Assembly: GCA_964415675.1 (NCBI GenBank)
Contig: CAYQBG010000015.1
Coordinates: 36,727 to 100,726 of the forward strand
Length of the DNA stretch: 64,000 nucleotides
Origin: UBA5336 sp964415675
Lineage (GTDB): Bacteria; Pseudomonadota; Alphaproteobacteria; Caulobacterales; Hyphomonadaceae
Direction of reading: 5' to 3'
Part shown: piece by piece, positions 50,309 through 58,579 of the stretch
Numbering within the stretch: the stretch's first letter is position 1
Layout of the letters: every line of letters begins with the position of its first letter
The notes under the pieces: model-generated
Told to the model about the DNA's origin: nothing
The model's input: only the letters and a program-made list of their open reading frames with translations
Databases searched by the model: none
Program-made: the position numbers and the translations under genes

Positions 50309-51037
50309 ATGCTCAAAGCTATCTTGTTCACCTTCATGCTTGCTGCCGATAGCGGGCCACTTGACGAGGCACTTGGTGCGACCGAGTCTCCGAAGACCCT
50401 GCGCGCAGCCTTTACCGCAGAGATCCGGCGCGGCGATGCTTATCGCGTGGTTCGGTTTGATCCGCGCCTTGCGCCCGCTGAGCGATGGGATGTGACCGAG
50501 TCCCATGGGCGAGATCGCGAACTTGACGAGATCGCCGCACACTGGGCCGGCGAACCGGCGCCAGATGGCCGACTGTTTCCCGATGATGTGCGCGCCAGCC
50601 TGTCGGCCAGTGTCGAAGCCGAGGATCTTGGCGCGGCCTGGCGCATCGGGTTTCGTCACCAGCCTTCGCTCAATGATGGTGAACTGGATGTCTGGGCGAG
50701 CGAGACCCTGGCGGCGACCGCCTGGCTCGATCCGGTCGCCGGGCGCTTTATCCGGATTGACCATGTCCTGCCAGAGCCGGTGCGCGGGCCGGATGGTGGG
50801 CGCCTGTTGCGCTGGGAGCAAACCCATTTCCTGGAGACCGAACCGAGCTATGGACTCAGCTTTGTGTCGGGTTTTGTGATCGATTTCGAAGCGCGGGGTG
50901 GGTTTCGTACGATTACCAGACGATACAGCGCGCAGATTGTATCAGCGGAATTCTTCTTCGCCAGCGCTGCCGATGAGCGCAGATTCCTCAATTCCCGTGA
51001 GCTCGATCGCCGCGCAACCCTGCCGCGTCTCAGATAA
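50309..51037 (+). CDS. Hypothetical exported protein
   Basis: A 242-residue protein with a short hydrophobic start (MLKAILFTFMLAA) that could be a signal peptide. It shows a beta-rich body with FRHQPSLNDGELDVWASETL, LDPVAGRFIRIDHVLPEPVR and FISGFVIDFEARGGF-type strands and no catalytic motif I recognise. Codon use and length support a real gene. It begins 163 bases after tatC and overlaps the convergent ppx stop by eight bases. Function unknown; lipoprotein-carrier-like or beta-sandwich folds are possibilities only. Confidence 0.62.
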   Translation: MLKAILFTFMLAADSGPLDEALGATESPKTLRAAFTAEIRRGDAYRVVRFDPRLAPAERWDVTESHGRDRELDEIAAHWAGEPAPDGRLFPDDVRASLSASVEAEDLGAAWRIGFRHQPSLNDGELDVWASETLAATAWLDPVAGRFIRIDHVLPEPVRGPDGGRLLRWEQTHFLETEPSYGLSFVSGFVIDFEARGGFRTITRRYSAQIVSAEFFFASAADERRFLNSRELDRRATLPRLR

Positions 51038-52517
51038 GCACCATGTCGGCTTTCAGCCCGGCGCTTTCGGCAGCCTGCGACAGGCGCCGCATGACGGTCT
51101 CCGACACTAGTGGCGCATACGCGCCCGGCAGCTGAAGCTGAAGCGTCCCATCGTCAACGGCCAGGCTGGCATGGCGAAGGAGCGGCGCAGAGCGTCCCGA
51201 AAACACCGCGCCAAGCCGCATGGCCTGTCCCAGCCGGCGCGCGTCGGCAGACATGGGTTTTGGCGAAAGGGCCTGAAGGTCGCGCGGCAGGGCGAAAGAG
51301 CGCGAATAGCGCACGCCGACCGCCTCGGCGATGTAGGCGCGCTGAGTGTGGTCGAGCCCCGAATAAGGTCCGCGAAGCGCCTGTTCGAACGCCATTTCCG
51401 CCCGGTTGTCAGGATGGAAACGCCCTGCCGAATCCGCGAGCAGGCAGGCGGCCAGCATGATCCGGCGATCCTCGCGCAGTGAACCGAACAAGGGGGTGTC
51501 ACCGTCGACAAGCGGTGCAACGAAATCGAGCAGGGCCTGTCCGAAGGCGACCTGCGCATCCGAGAGCATGGCAAAGGCCACCACACCATCAATCAGTGGT
51601 GCGCCATCATCGCGGCTGGTCATTTCCCGGACAACGCCTTCTCGCAGGCCGCCGGACGAGATGATCACCCTCTGAACGCCGCCCAGCCGGACAATCGTGT
51701 CGAGCACGGTTGCGGTGAGATGCAGCTGCGCGGCCCGCCGACCGGCAGTCTGAGATATGTCCTGCATTGTCGGTTTGTGTCCGCGGGAGGCGAGAACGAA
51801 TTCGGTGGCTTCAGCCACCTGTTTTGCGGTCATTGTGTAGGCGTTCAGGACGCGAAGCGGATAATCGTCGCGATCCATCCTGAGCTTGGCCAATGCCCGC
51901 CAGGCGCCGCCGACCGCATAGAAATTCTCCGCGCCAAAACGGATGGCCGGCGAGTCGGCTAGCACCGTTTCAACCTTTTCGCGAATCTTCTTGGGGTTGG
52001 CCTTGTCGAGGTCGGCCAGCGCGAGGGGCCCCAGCATATGGCTCTCGCCCGGCGTCAGGGCGCGTTCGCCAACCGGGTGGAGCTCAAGACTGGAGCCGCC
52101 AATATCGCCGACCAGCCCGCTCGGTTCATGGATCCCGGCCGCCACGCCCTCGGCGGACAGCCGGCCTTCGTCCTGGCCGGAGAGGATGGTTAGCGGAACG
52201 CCGACCGCAATCGCAGCCTCGCGCGCAAACTCGGCCCCATCCTCAGCCGTGCGGACGGCCGCTGTGGCCACGGCGCGGACCTGGCGCACATCAAGCGCTT
52301 CCAGGATCGCGCGAAAACGCCGCAAGGAGGAGAGGGCCGACTCGCGCCCCTCCTGCGACAGTCGGCCGGTCTCACCAAGGCCCCGACCAAGTCCAGCCAT
52401 GACCTTTTCATTGAATGTCGGTAGCGCTGAGCTCCGCCAGACGGAATAGATAACGAGACGGACGGAATTCGAGCCGATATCGATGACCGCGACACGCCGC
52501 GGTTTTGCCCCCAGCAT
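51030..52517 (-). CDS. ppx: Exopolyphosphatase (Ppx/GppA family)
   Basis: A 495-residue phosphatase of the ASKHA fold that releases phosphate from the ends of polyphosphate, or pppGpp. The phosphate-1 loop is VAVIDIGSNSVRLVIYSVWR; catalytic and phosphate-2 regions are VRAVATAAVRTAEDGAEFA and GLVGDIGGSSLELHPVG. The C-terminal part (residues about 310-495) is the HD-like helical region. Its start abuts the ppk stop (52517), so the pair is co-translated, giving both synthesis and breakdown of polyphosphate. Confidence 0.92.
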   Translation of the reverse strand: MLGAKPRRVAVIDIGSNSVRLVIYSVWRSSALPTFNEKVMAGLGRGLGETGRLSQEGRESALSSLRRFRAILEALDVRQVRAVATAAVRTAEDGAEFAREAAIAVGVPLTILSGQDEGRLSAEGVAAGIHEPSGLVGDIGGSSLELHPVGERALTPGESHMLGPLALADLDKANPKKIREKVETVLADSPAIRFGAENFYAVGGAWRALAKLRMDRDDYPLRVLNAYTMTAKQVAEATEFVLASRGHKPTMQDISQTAGRRAAQLHLTATVLDTIVRLGGVQRVIISSGGLREGVVREMTSRDDGAPLIDGVVAFAMLSDAQVAFGQALLDFVAPLVDGDTPLFGSLREDRRIMLAACLLADSAGRFHPDNRAEMAFEQALRGPYSGLDHTQRAYIAEAVGVRYSRSFALPRDLQALSPKPMSADARRLGQAMRLGAVFSGRSAPLLRHASLAVDDGTLQLQLPGAYAPLVSETVMRRLSQAAESAGLKADMVLI

Positions 52518-54760
52518 CAGCGGGCGGCCCCGTCTCTCGGATCAAGCCGCGGCGGCAGCGACACTTCCAGCGCGCTGCCGCGACCGGAAAGGCTCGGATT
52601 CTCCATGAAATAGTGATGAGCGCTGAACCCGTTATTCGTTTTCTCGGGCTTCAGCCTTGTATAGGTCCCGTCCGGGTTCATCTGCCAGCTCTGGAGGTCA
52701 TCATTCAGGTTGGCAACCATGATCTGGTTGAGCACCTGGCGGTGGACCGTGGTGGTTTCCACAGGAACGAGCGCCTCGACGCGCCGCTTGAGGTTACGCT
52801 GCATCCAGTCGGCCGAGGAAATGAACACTTTGGCCTGGCGCGAGGGCAATTCGGCCCCGTTGGCGAAACAGACGATACGGGAATGCTCAAGGAACCGGCC
52901 AACGATCGACTTCACATGGATAGTGTCGGACAGGCCCGGCACCAGTGGGCGCAGACAGCATATGCCACGTACGACGAGGTTGATTGGCACGCCCGCCTGG
53001 CTCGCAAGATACAGCGCATCGATCACATCCTCATCGACGAGAGAATTCATCTTCGCCCAGATGCCGGACGGCTTTCCCGCCCGGGCATTGCGCGCTTCCG
53101 CCTCGATCAGCTCGATCAGCCGCATTTGCAACGTGGTCGGCGACATTTCGATTTTCTCGAATTCGGGGCCAAGAGATGGTGGGTCGCGATAGGCAGTGAC
53201 GAAATTGAACAGCCGCCCGGCATCTCGTCCGAGCGCGGGATCGGCGGTGAACAGGGACAGGTCGGTATAGATCCGCGCCGTCTGGGGATGGTAATTCCCG
53301 GTACCAAAATGGGTGTAGGTCCGCAGCGCGCCTTCTTCACGGCGCACCACGAGTGACACTTTTGCATGTGTCTTGTACTCGATGAAGCCGTAGACGACCT
53401 GCACGCCGGCGCGTTCAAGGTCGCGCGCGAGGCGCAGATTGGCTTCTTCGTCGAATCGGGCCTTGATCTCGACCAGCGCAGTTACGTTCTTGCCGGCCTC
53501 GGCCGCTTCAATCAGCGCTGTGACAACCGGCGAATTGGCGCTGGTGCGGTAGAGGGTTTGCTTGATCGCGATGACGTCCGGGTCTGCTGCGGCCTGCTTG
53601 ATGAACTGTACGACCACGTCGAAACTCTCGAACGGATGATGGACAATAATGTCCTTGGCGCGCACGGCATTGAAACAATTGCCGCCCATTTCCCGGATCC
53701 GCTCGGGATAGCGCGGCTCATAAGGCGTAAAGAGGAGATCAGGACGCTCGTCCATGATCAGTTCGGAAAGTTGCGCCAGACCAAGGATCCCATCGGTCAT
53801 GACGACATCCTGCGGCTCGGCCTCAATCTCGCGCAGAATGAATTCGCGCAGTGATTTGGGCGCATCCTTCTGGAGCTTGATCCGCACAATTCGTCCGCGC
53901 CGGCGCTGTTTGAGCAGGATTTCGAATTCCCGGATCAGGTCTTCGGCTTCTTCCTCGATCTCGATATCGCTGTCGCGCACAATCCGGAAGGCGCACTGGC
54001 CTGTCGGCTCATAGCCCGGATAGAGCTGGTCCAGGAAAAGGGAGAGCAGATCTTCCAGGGAGATAAACCGCGTCTGGCCCTTCTTTGCCTCTGGCAGCCG
54101 GATAAAACGTGGCGAGAAAGCCGGGAGCGGGACAAGCCCCGTCATCGTATCGCCTCCCGTCTTCGCCTTGAGGCTGAAAGCGACCGCAAAGCCCAGATTG
54201 GGAATGAATGGAAAGGGATGGGCCGGATCGACGGCGAGCGGAGTGACGATGGGCAGGATGCGTTCCTGAAAATGCCCTTTCAGCCAGGATTTGTCTGCAA
54301 TCGACAATGACTTGCCGTCCAGGACTTCGAGCCCCGCCTGCGCCAGCGAACCCTGCAATTCCTTCCAGCGCTCCTGCTGGGCCTGCATCAGGAGACCCGC
54401 TTCGTCCTCGATCCGGGCAACCTGCTGGGCCGGGGTCAGACCGTCCTGGCTCGGCCGGACGATTCCGGCCCGCACCTGTTCGCGCAGTCCGGCATAGCGC
54501 ACCATGTAGAATTCATCGAGATTACTGGCCGAGATCGACAGGAAGCGCAGGCGTTCCAGCAGCGGGTGCGAGCGATTGGCCGCTTCTTCCAGCACGCGTT
54601 CATTGAATTTCAGCCATGACAATTCGCGGTTCAGGAAGCGTTCCGGCATGGCCATGAGGTCGCGCGGATCTGGGCTCGTTGCATCATGTGTCGCGGGTGA
54701 TTTGGAATCTGCGTCAGCCATCTTCGCTTGAGCCTTCTTCTTCGAGCGTGTCGTCGTCAT
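52517..54760 (-). CDS. ppk: Polyphosphate kinase
   Basis: A 747-residue PPK1 that polymerises the gamma phosphate of ATP. The N domain starts RFLNRELSWLKFNERVLEEA. The autophosphorylated His region is THFGTGNYHPQTARIYTDLS, and substrate Arg residues are in KQTLYRTSANSPVVTALIEA and VRGICCLRPLVPGLSD. The start at 54760 has AGGAG ten bases upstream and overlaps hdaA by 47 bases; Met at 54721 overlaps by eight and is also plausible. It sits in hdaA-ppk-ppx order. The C-terminus ends in a short extension with NNGFSAHHYFMENPSLSGRG. Confidence 0.95.
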   Translation of the reverse strand: MTTTRSKKKAQAKMADADSKSPATHDATSPDPRDLMAMPERFLNRELSWLKFNERVLEEAANRSHPLLERLRFLSISASNLDEFYMVRYAGLREQVRAGIVRPSQDGLTPAQQVARIEDEAGLLMQAQQERWKELQGSLAQAGLEVLDGKSLSIADKSWLKGHFQERILPIVTPLAVDPAHPFPFIPNLGFAVAFSLKAKTGGDTMTGLVPLPAFSPRFIRLPEAKKGQTRFISLEDLLSLFLDQLYPGYEPTGQCAFRIVRDSDIEIEEEAEDLIREFEILLKQRRRGRIVRIKLQKDAPKSLREFILREIEAEPQDVVMTDGILGLAQLSELIMDERPDLLFTPYEPRYPERIREMGGNCFNAVRAKDIIVHHPFESFDVVVQFIKQAAADPDVIAIKQTLYRTSANSPVVTALIEAAEAGKNVTALVEIKARFDEEANLRLARDLERAGVQVVYGFIEYKTHAKVSLVVRREEGALRTYTHFGTGNYHPQTARIYTDLSLFTADPALGRDAGRLFNFVTAYRDPPSLGPEFEKIEMSPTTLQMRLIELIEAEARNARAGKPSGIWAKMNSLVDEDVIDALYLASQAGVPINLVVRGICCLRPLVPGLSDTIHVKSIVGRFLEHSRIVCFANGAELPSRQAKVFISSADWMQRNLKRRVEALVPVETTTVHRQVLNQIMVANLNDDLQSWQMNPDGTYTRLKPEKTNNGFSAHHYFMENPSLSGRGSALEVSLPPRLDPRDGAAR

Positions 54761-55457
54761 CGTTCCCCAGCTCCTGACGCAGCACGTTGCGTGCCAGCGG
54801 TACAGTCAGTTCGCGCCCAGACCCGATCAGGATTCCTGCCAGCCGTGTGACATAATCTTCAAGCCCCGAATAGTTCCGCGGGAGACGCAGAACGAGATAG
54901 TTTGCGACATCTTCCGGAAGTCGGAAGAAATGTCGTGCAAAGGCAGAGGTAAGCCGAGCGCGAACCATTGCGTCATCAGGCGAATTGATCTCGGCCACCG
55001 GCATGGCCCGGAGGCGGGAGCGCAGATCCTTCTGGCTGATCGTCCATTGAGACGGTGGGCGGCGGGAGGTTAGCAGAAGCCTTCCCCCCTTTGCCCCCAC
55101 CTGGTTGATCAGGAACAGAAGGCGCGCCTCATCAGTCAGGCGCTCGCCCGGATCGATCGCGATGAAGCCCGAGGCGAGCGCCTCCAGATCATCGGGGGAC
55201 ATGACCTCAAAATCGCCAGGTAACACCACCCGCCCCCCGAATTCTTCCGCCCAGGCGAGAGACAGCGTGGTCAGGCCGCTTTTTGCAGGACCAACCAGAG
55301 CCATGGCGGCCAGTGGCCAGTCCGGGCTCTGCTTCAGTCGCGCAATGGCGCCGGCATTGCTCGGCGAGACTGAAAGCGCATCCAGCGTCGCGACAGACTG
55401 TGGAAAGTCCAGGCTGAGCTGAAGCGGCGGGGCGTCCCTCGGGCCTTGCCTGTTCAC
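54714..55457 (-). CDS. hdaA: HdaA-like DnaA-related ATPase
   Basis: A 247-residue DnaA-family protein lacking a DNA-binding domain IV. It opens with a likely beta-clamp-binding motif (LQLSLDFP) and the Walker A region reads LVGPAKSGLTTLSLAWAEEF, a relaxed version. Walker B is in FIAIDPGERL-type text, with LLLTSRRPPSQW as sensor I. Hda/HdaA in Caulobacter stimulates ATP hydrolysis on DnaA at the clamp, limiting re-initiation; the same is inferred. I use the GTG at 55457, which overlaps the upstream stop (GTGA); an open frame further upstream lies inside the DUF2066 gene. Confidence 0.85.
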   Translation of the reverse strand: MNRQGPRDAPPLQLSLDFPQSVATLDALSVSPSNAGAIARLKQSPDWPLAAMALVGPAKSGLTTLSLAWAEEFGGRVVLPGDFEVMSPDDLEALASGFIAIDPGERLTDEARLLFLINQVGAKGGRLLLTSRRPPSQWTISQKDLRSRLRAMPVAEINSPDDAMVRARLTSAFARHFFRLPEDVANYLVLRLPRNYSGLEDYVTRLAGILIGSGRELTVPLARNVLRQELGNDDDDTLEEEGSSEDG

Positions 55458-56464
55458 GGCACTCGCGAGATGGCAGAAGTCAGCACCCAACCGGCGGGAT
55501 CGGCATCCAGGGAAACACCGCGCTGGCGCAGGTCGCGCACCAGACGCTGATTGTCTCCGGCATAGGCAAACTGAATCAGAGCCCCGTCGCGTGAGACGGC
55601 TTCGGTCTGGAAATCCGATACCAGTGGAGAGCGGGCCAGTGCGCCGCGCAAAGTGTTCCATTCGGCAATCGAAGTGTAGAGCACGCTGGCTTCGATGATC
55701 GTCCTGCTATTGCTGCGAACGATCGAATTTTTCTTCCAGGTATCGCTGAGCAGGGCTTCTGCATCGGCAACCGCATCGAAGAGCGTGGGCGCGCGCGATG
55801 TCTGGCCGAGTGGCAACCGTCCCGATCCGGTCACGAGTGTCAGACGCACGCTGTAATTGCCGGTGTTGCCCAGCAGTTTTGCCAGGACACCGCGCTCCGC
55901 GCCAAGGCCAAGCATTTCATCGCGTAAATCGACATATTCGGCGCTTTCGCTATAACCGCCGGTCATCGCGGTGACATAAGGCGCAAGCCGGCCATTGGCT
56001 ACTTCCGGCCAGGTCGTTGACCAAGCCATGTCATCCTCGCCATTGCCGATCGGCACGACAAGTGCACGCGGCGCCTGACGGTCGATATATGGAATATCGC
56101 GCTCATCAAGCCACGCTCTGACCGACCGGGGGTTACCGACCACGGACAATACGCCCTTATAGCGCCCGCCTCCGCGCGTTTCTTCCTGCACATCGACCGC
56201 CGCGATCAGGCGTTCAGCTGTTGCACTGTCAATATAGGCGCCGCCGGCGGAGATCCGGTCGTTGGGGAGGGTGATTTTCTCTACAAGTCGCTGCGCACCT
56301 ATGCGGCGGGCATTGGCCAGAGCTGTTTGCTGGGCCTCAATGACGCTGGGTGCGCGCTCATCAACCCTGATATCGGTGATGGTGTAGACAGACCGCGTGT
56401 CCGCTGCGGCCGGCCAGGCCAGCGCGAGACAGAAAACAACCAGCGGGACGAGAACACGAATCAT
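55454..56464 (-). CDS. DUF2066 family exported protein
   Basis: A 336-residue protein with a signal peptide (VLVPLVVFCLALAWPAAA). The mature part has YTITDIRVDERAPSVIEAQQ, ANARRIGAQRLVEKITLP and ALVVPIGNG, matching the DUF2066 pattern. Function is unknown. GAGGAG lies about 12 bases before the ATG at 56464. It is the first gene of a DUF2066-hdaA-ppk-ppx operon with coupled overlaps, and it is divergent from purM by about 110 bases, which should hold both promoters. Confidence 0.8.
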   Translation of the reverse strand: MIRVLVPLVVFCLALAWPAAADTRSVYTITDIRVDERAPSVIEAQQTALANARRIGAQRLVEKITLPNDRISAGGAYIDSATAERLIAAVDVQEETRGGGRYKGVLSVVGNPRSVRAWLDERDIPYIDRQAPRALVVPIGNGEDDMAWSTTWPEVANGRLAPYVTAMTGGYSESAEYVDLRDEMLGLGAERGVLAKLLGNTGNYSVRLTLVTGSGRLPLGQTSRAPTLFDAVADAEALLSDTWKKNSIVRSNSRTIIEASVLYTSIAEWNTLRGALARSPLVSDFQTEAVSRDGALIQFAYAGDNQRLVRDLRQRGVSLDADPAGWVLTSAISRVP

Positions 56465-56575
56465 GGCAACGGCGCTCCTCGGTGAATAATGTTGTCCATA
56501 GCAGGCCCGGGGCCGGGCCGGAACCGGCGCTTTCACTGGCTTGAACAATTTTCGCGTGCTAACGGCGGAGCCCAT

Positions 56576-57604
56576 ATGACCTCAGACGATAAGCCTCCTC
56601 CTCTGACCTATCGTGATGCTGGCGTCGATATCGAAGCCGGTGAGGCCCTTGTGCGCGCCATCGGACCGCATGCGAAGTCGACCGTGCGTCCTGGCGTGAT
56701 GGGCGGACTGGGCGGTTTCGGAGCCCTGTTCGACATAAAGGCTGCTGGTTACAAAGACCCGGTTCTTGTCTCGGGCACGGATGGTGTCGGTACAAAGCTG
56801 ATGCTTGCATTCGAGACCGGCCGCCATGACACTGTCGGGATCGACCTTGTGGCCATGTGCGCGAATGATGTGCTCGCCCAGGGTGCTGAGCCTCTTTTCT
56901 TTCTCGATTATTTCGCAACCGGAAAGCTGGAAGCCGGCGTTGCCGAAGCGGTAGTCGCGGGAATTGCCGAGGGCTGCCGGCAGGCAGGCTGCGCTCTCAT
57001 TGGCGGTGAAACCGCCGAAATGCCCGGCATGTATCCGCACGGTCATTATGATCTGGCCGGTTTCGTCGTCGGCGCAGCCGAGCGCTCGGCGATGTTGCCG
57101 CGCCGCGATTCGATGCGCGACGGCGACATCCTGATCGGACTGGCAAGTTCGGGGCCGCACTCGAATGGCTATTCGCTTATCCGCCGCGTGGTTGGGCGCA
57201 GCGGGCTCGGTTTTGACGAACCGGCTCCTTTTGCTGACATGACGCTTGGCCAGGCACTGCTTTGGCCGACGCGGCTTTATTGCAAGTTGCTCCTGCCGCT
57301 CATTCGGGAGGGTCGTATCAATGGCCTGGCACATATCACTGGCGGCGGGCTGACCGAGAATGCCCCTCGCATGTGCCCGGATGGGCTTGTCCCCCAGATT
57401 GATCCGGCAAGCTGGTCACCCCCGTCCGTTTTCGACTGGATTGCCGAGGTTGGCGGCGTCAGCGCGGAGGAAATGTACCGCACCTTCAATATGGGCATTG
57501 GGATGGTGCTCGCGGTCGCTCCCGATCAGGTCGATACGGTTGAGGCAAACTTGCGTGAGGCCGGGGAGGCGCCGCGCATCATCGGGCAGTTGGTCCGGGC
57601 ATGA
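56576..57604 (+). CDS. purM: Phosphoribosylformylglycinamidine cyclo-ligase
   Basis: A 342-residue enzyme closing the imidazole ring of AIR in purine synthesis using ATP. LTYRDAGVDIEAGEALVRAI is the conserved start, VSGTDGVGTKLMLAFETGRH and GIDLVAMCANDVLAQGAEPL form the ATP site, and HITGGGLTENAPRMCPDGL the C-terminal loop. The ATG at 56576 follows GGAG. Its stop overlaps purN's start by four bases, so PurM and PurN are coupled. Confidence 0.97.
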   Translation: MTSDDKPPPLTYRDAGVDIEAGEALVRAIGPHAKSTVRPGVMGGLGGFGALFDIKAAGYKDPVLVSGTDGVGTKLMLAFETGRHDTVGIDLVAMCANDVLAQGAEPLFFLDYFATGKLEAGVAEAVVAGIAEGCRQAGCALIGGETAEMPGMYPHGHYDLAGFVVGAAERSAMLPRRDSMRDGDILIGLASSGPHSNGYSLIRRVVGRSGLGFDEPAPFADMTLGQALLWPTRLYCKLLLPLIREGRINGLAHITGGGLTENAPRMCPDGLVPQIDPASWSPPSVFDWIAEVGGVSAEEMYRTFNMGIGMVLAVAPDQVDTVEANLREAGEAPRIIGQLVRA

Positions 57605-58188
57605 AACGCGTTCCTCTGGCGATCGTCATTTCGGGGCGCGGATCGAACATGGCCACCATCCTTGATGCCGCGAGCGATCCCGACTGGCCCGGAGAGCCGG
57701 TGCTTGTTGTCTCGAACAATCCCGGCGCCGGCGGTCTTGAGACTGCTGCTAAGCAGGGGCTGGCCACGGCGAGCGTCGATCACCGGCCGTTCGGCAAGGA
57801 TCGTGAGTCGTTTGAACGCGAACTTGATCGTGTGCTTCTTGCGCACGGGGTTGAATTTATCGCGCTGGCCGGCTTCATGCGCGTGCTCACGCCCTGGTTC
57901 GTGCAGGCCTGGTCAGGTCGGCTGGTGAACATACACCCATCCCTGCTACCGAAATATCCCGGCCTCGACACGCATGCCCGGGCAATCGCGGCCGGGGAGC
58001 GGCTGGCCGGCTGCTCGGTTCATTATGTCACCGAAGGCGTAGATGAAGGCCAGGTGATCGATCAGGAAAGCGTGCCGATCCTGCCGGGCGACACGCCGGA
58101 CACGCTCAGCGCGCGCGTTCTCGTCAGGGAGCACGAGCTCTATCCGCGTGCCCTGCGCAAGGCGCTGGAAGCCTTTCGGGCCGGTTGA
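57601..58188 (+). CDS. purN: Phosphoribosylglycinamide formyltransferase
   Basis: A 195-residue enzyme that formylates GAR with 10-formyltetrahydrofolate. LAIVISGRGSNMATIL binds phosphoribosyl, VNIHPSLLPKYPGLDTHARA holds the catalytic Asn and His, and VTEGVDEGQVIDQESV supplies the Asp. The length is normal. It converges with ihfB 11 bases downstream. Confidence 0.96.
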   Translation: MKRVPLAIVISGRGSNMATILDAASDPDWPGEPVLVVSNNPGAGGLETAAKQGLATASVDHRPFGKDRESFERELDRVLLAHGVEFIALAGFMRVLTPWFVQAWSGRLVNIHPSLLPKYPGLDTHARAIAAGERLAGCSVHYVTEGVDEGQVIDQESVPILPGDTPDTLSARVLVREHELYPRALRKALEAFRAG

Positions 58189-58199
58189 GCGCGAAAGGA

Positions 58200-58499
58200 T
58201 CAGCGTGCCTCGGGGTCATCGCCATTATTGATGCGAGCACGCAACTCCTTGCCGGCCTTGAAGAACGGCACCGACTTGGCGGGAACGTCAACAGGCTCGC
58301 CCGTGCGCGGATTTCGCCCGCGCCTGGCTTCGCGATGACGGACCGAAAAGGCTCCGAACCCGCGCAGCTCGACCCTGTCACCGCGGGCCAGAGCCCCGGC
58401 GATTTCGTCAAGAATGATCGCCACGACCCGTTCAAGATCGTCCGGTGGCAGGTGGCTGTATTTCTCCGCCAATCTGGCGACGAGTTCTGATCTAAGCAT
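58200..58499 (-). CDS. ihfB: Integration host factor beta subunit
   Basis: A 99-residue DNA-bending protein. MLRSELVARLAEKYSHLPPD forms the helical base. VELRGFGAFSVRHREARRGR then NPRTGEPVDVPAKSVPFFKA is the DNA-wrapping beta arm with the tip Pro. It pairs with IhfA (elsewhere). It follows rpsA on the same strand as in many proteobacteria, behind a hairpin terminator, so it likely also has its own promoter. Confidence 0.95.
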   Translation of the reverse strand: MLRSELVARLAEKYSHLPPDDLERVVAIILDEIAGALARGDRVELRGFGAFSVRHREARRGRNPRTGEPVDVPAKSVPFFKAGKELRARINNGDDPEAR

Positions 58500-58518
58500 G
58501 ACATTGTTATTAAACGTA

Positions 58519-58550
58519 TTTGCGGCGGGAGCGTAAGCCCCCGCCGCAAA
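58519..58550 (-). terminator. Hairpin between rpsA and ihfB
   Basis: TTTGCGGCGGG (58519-58529) pairs exactly with CCCGCCGCAAA (58540-58550) around a ten-base loop. It is 30 bases after the rpsA stop on the minus strand. The T-run after it is short, so some readthrough to ihfB is possible. Confidence 0.7.
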
Positions 58551-58579
58551 GCTTTCCAGAAATTCATGCGGCCGATGAC

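Noticed and set aside
50154..50495. 113-codon plus-strand ORF after tatC
   Set aside because: It overlaps most of the start of the better-supported gene at 50309 in another frame and lacks family features.
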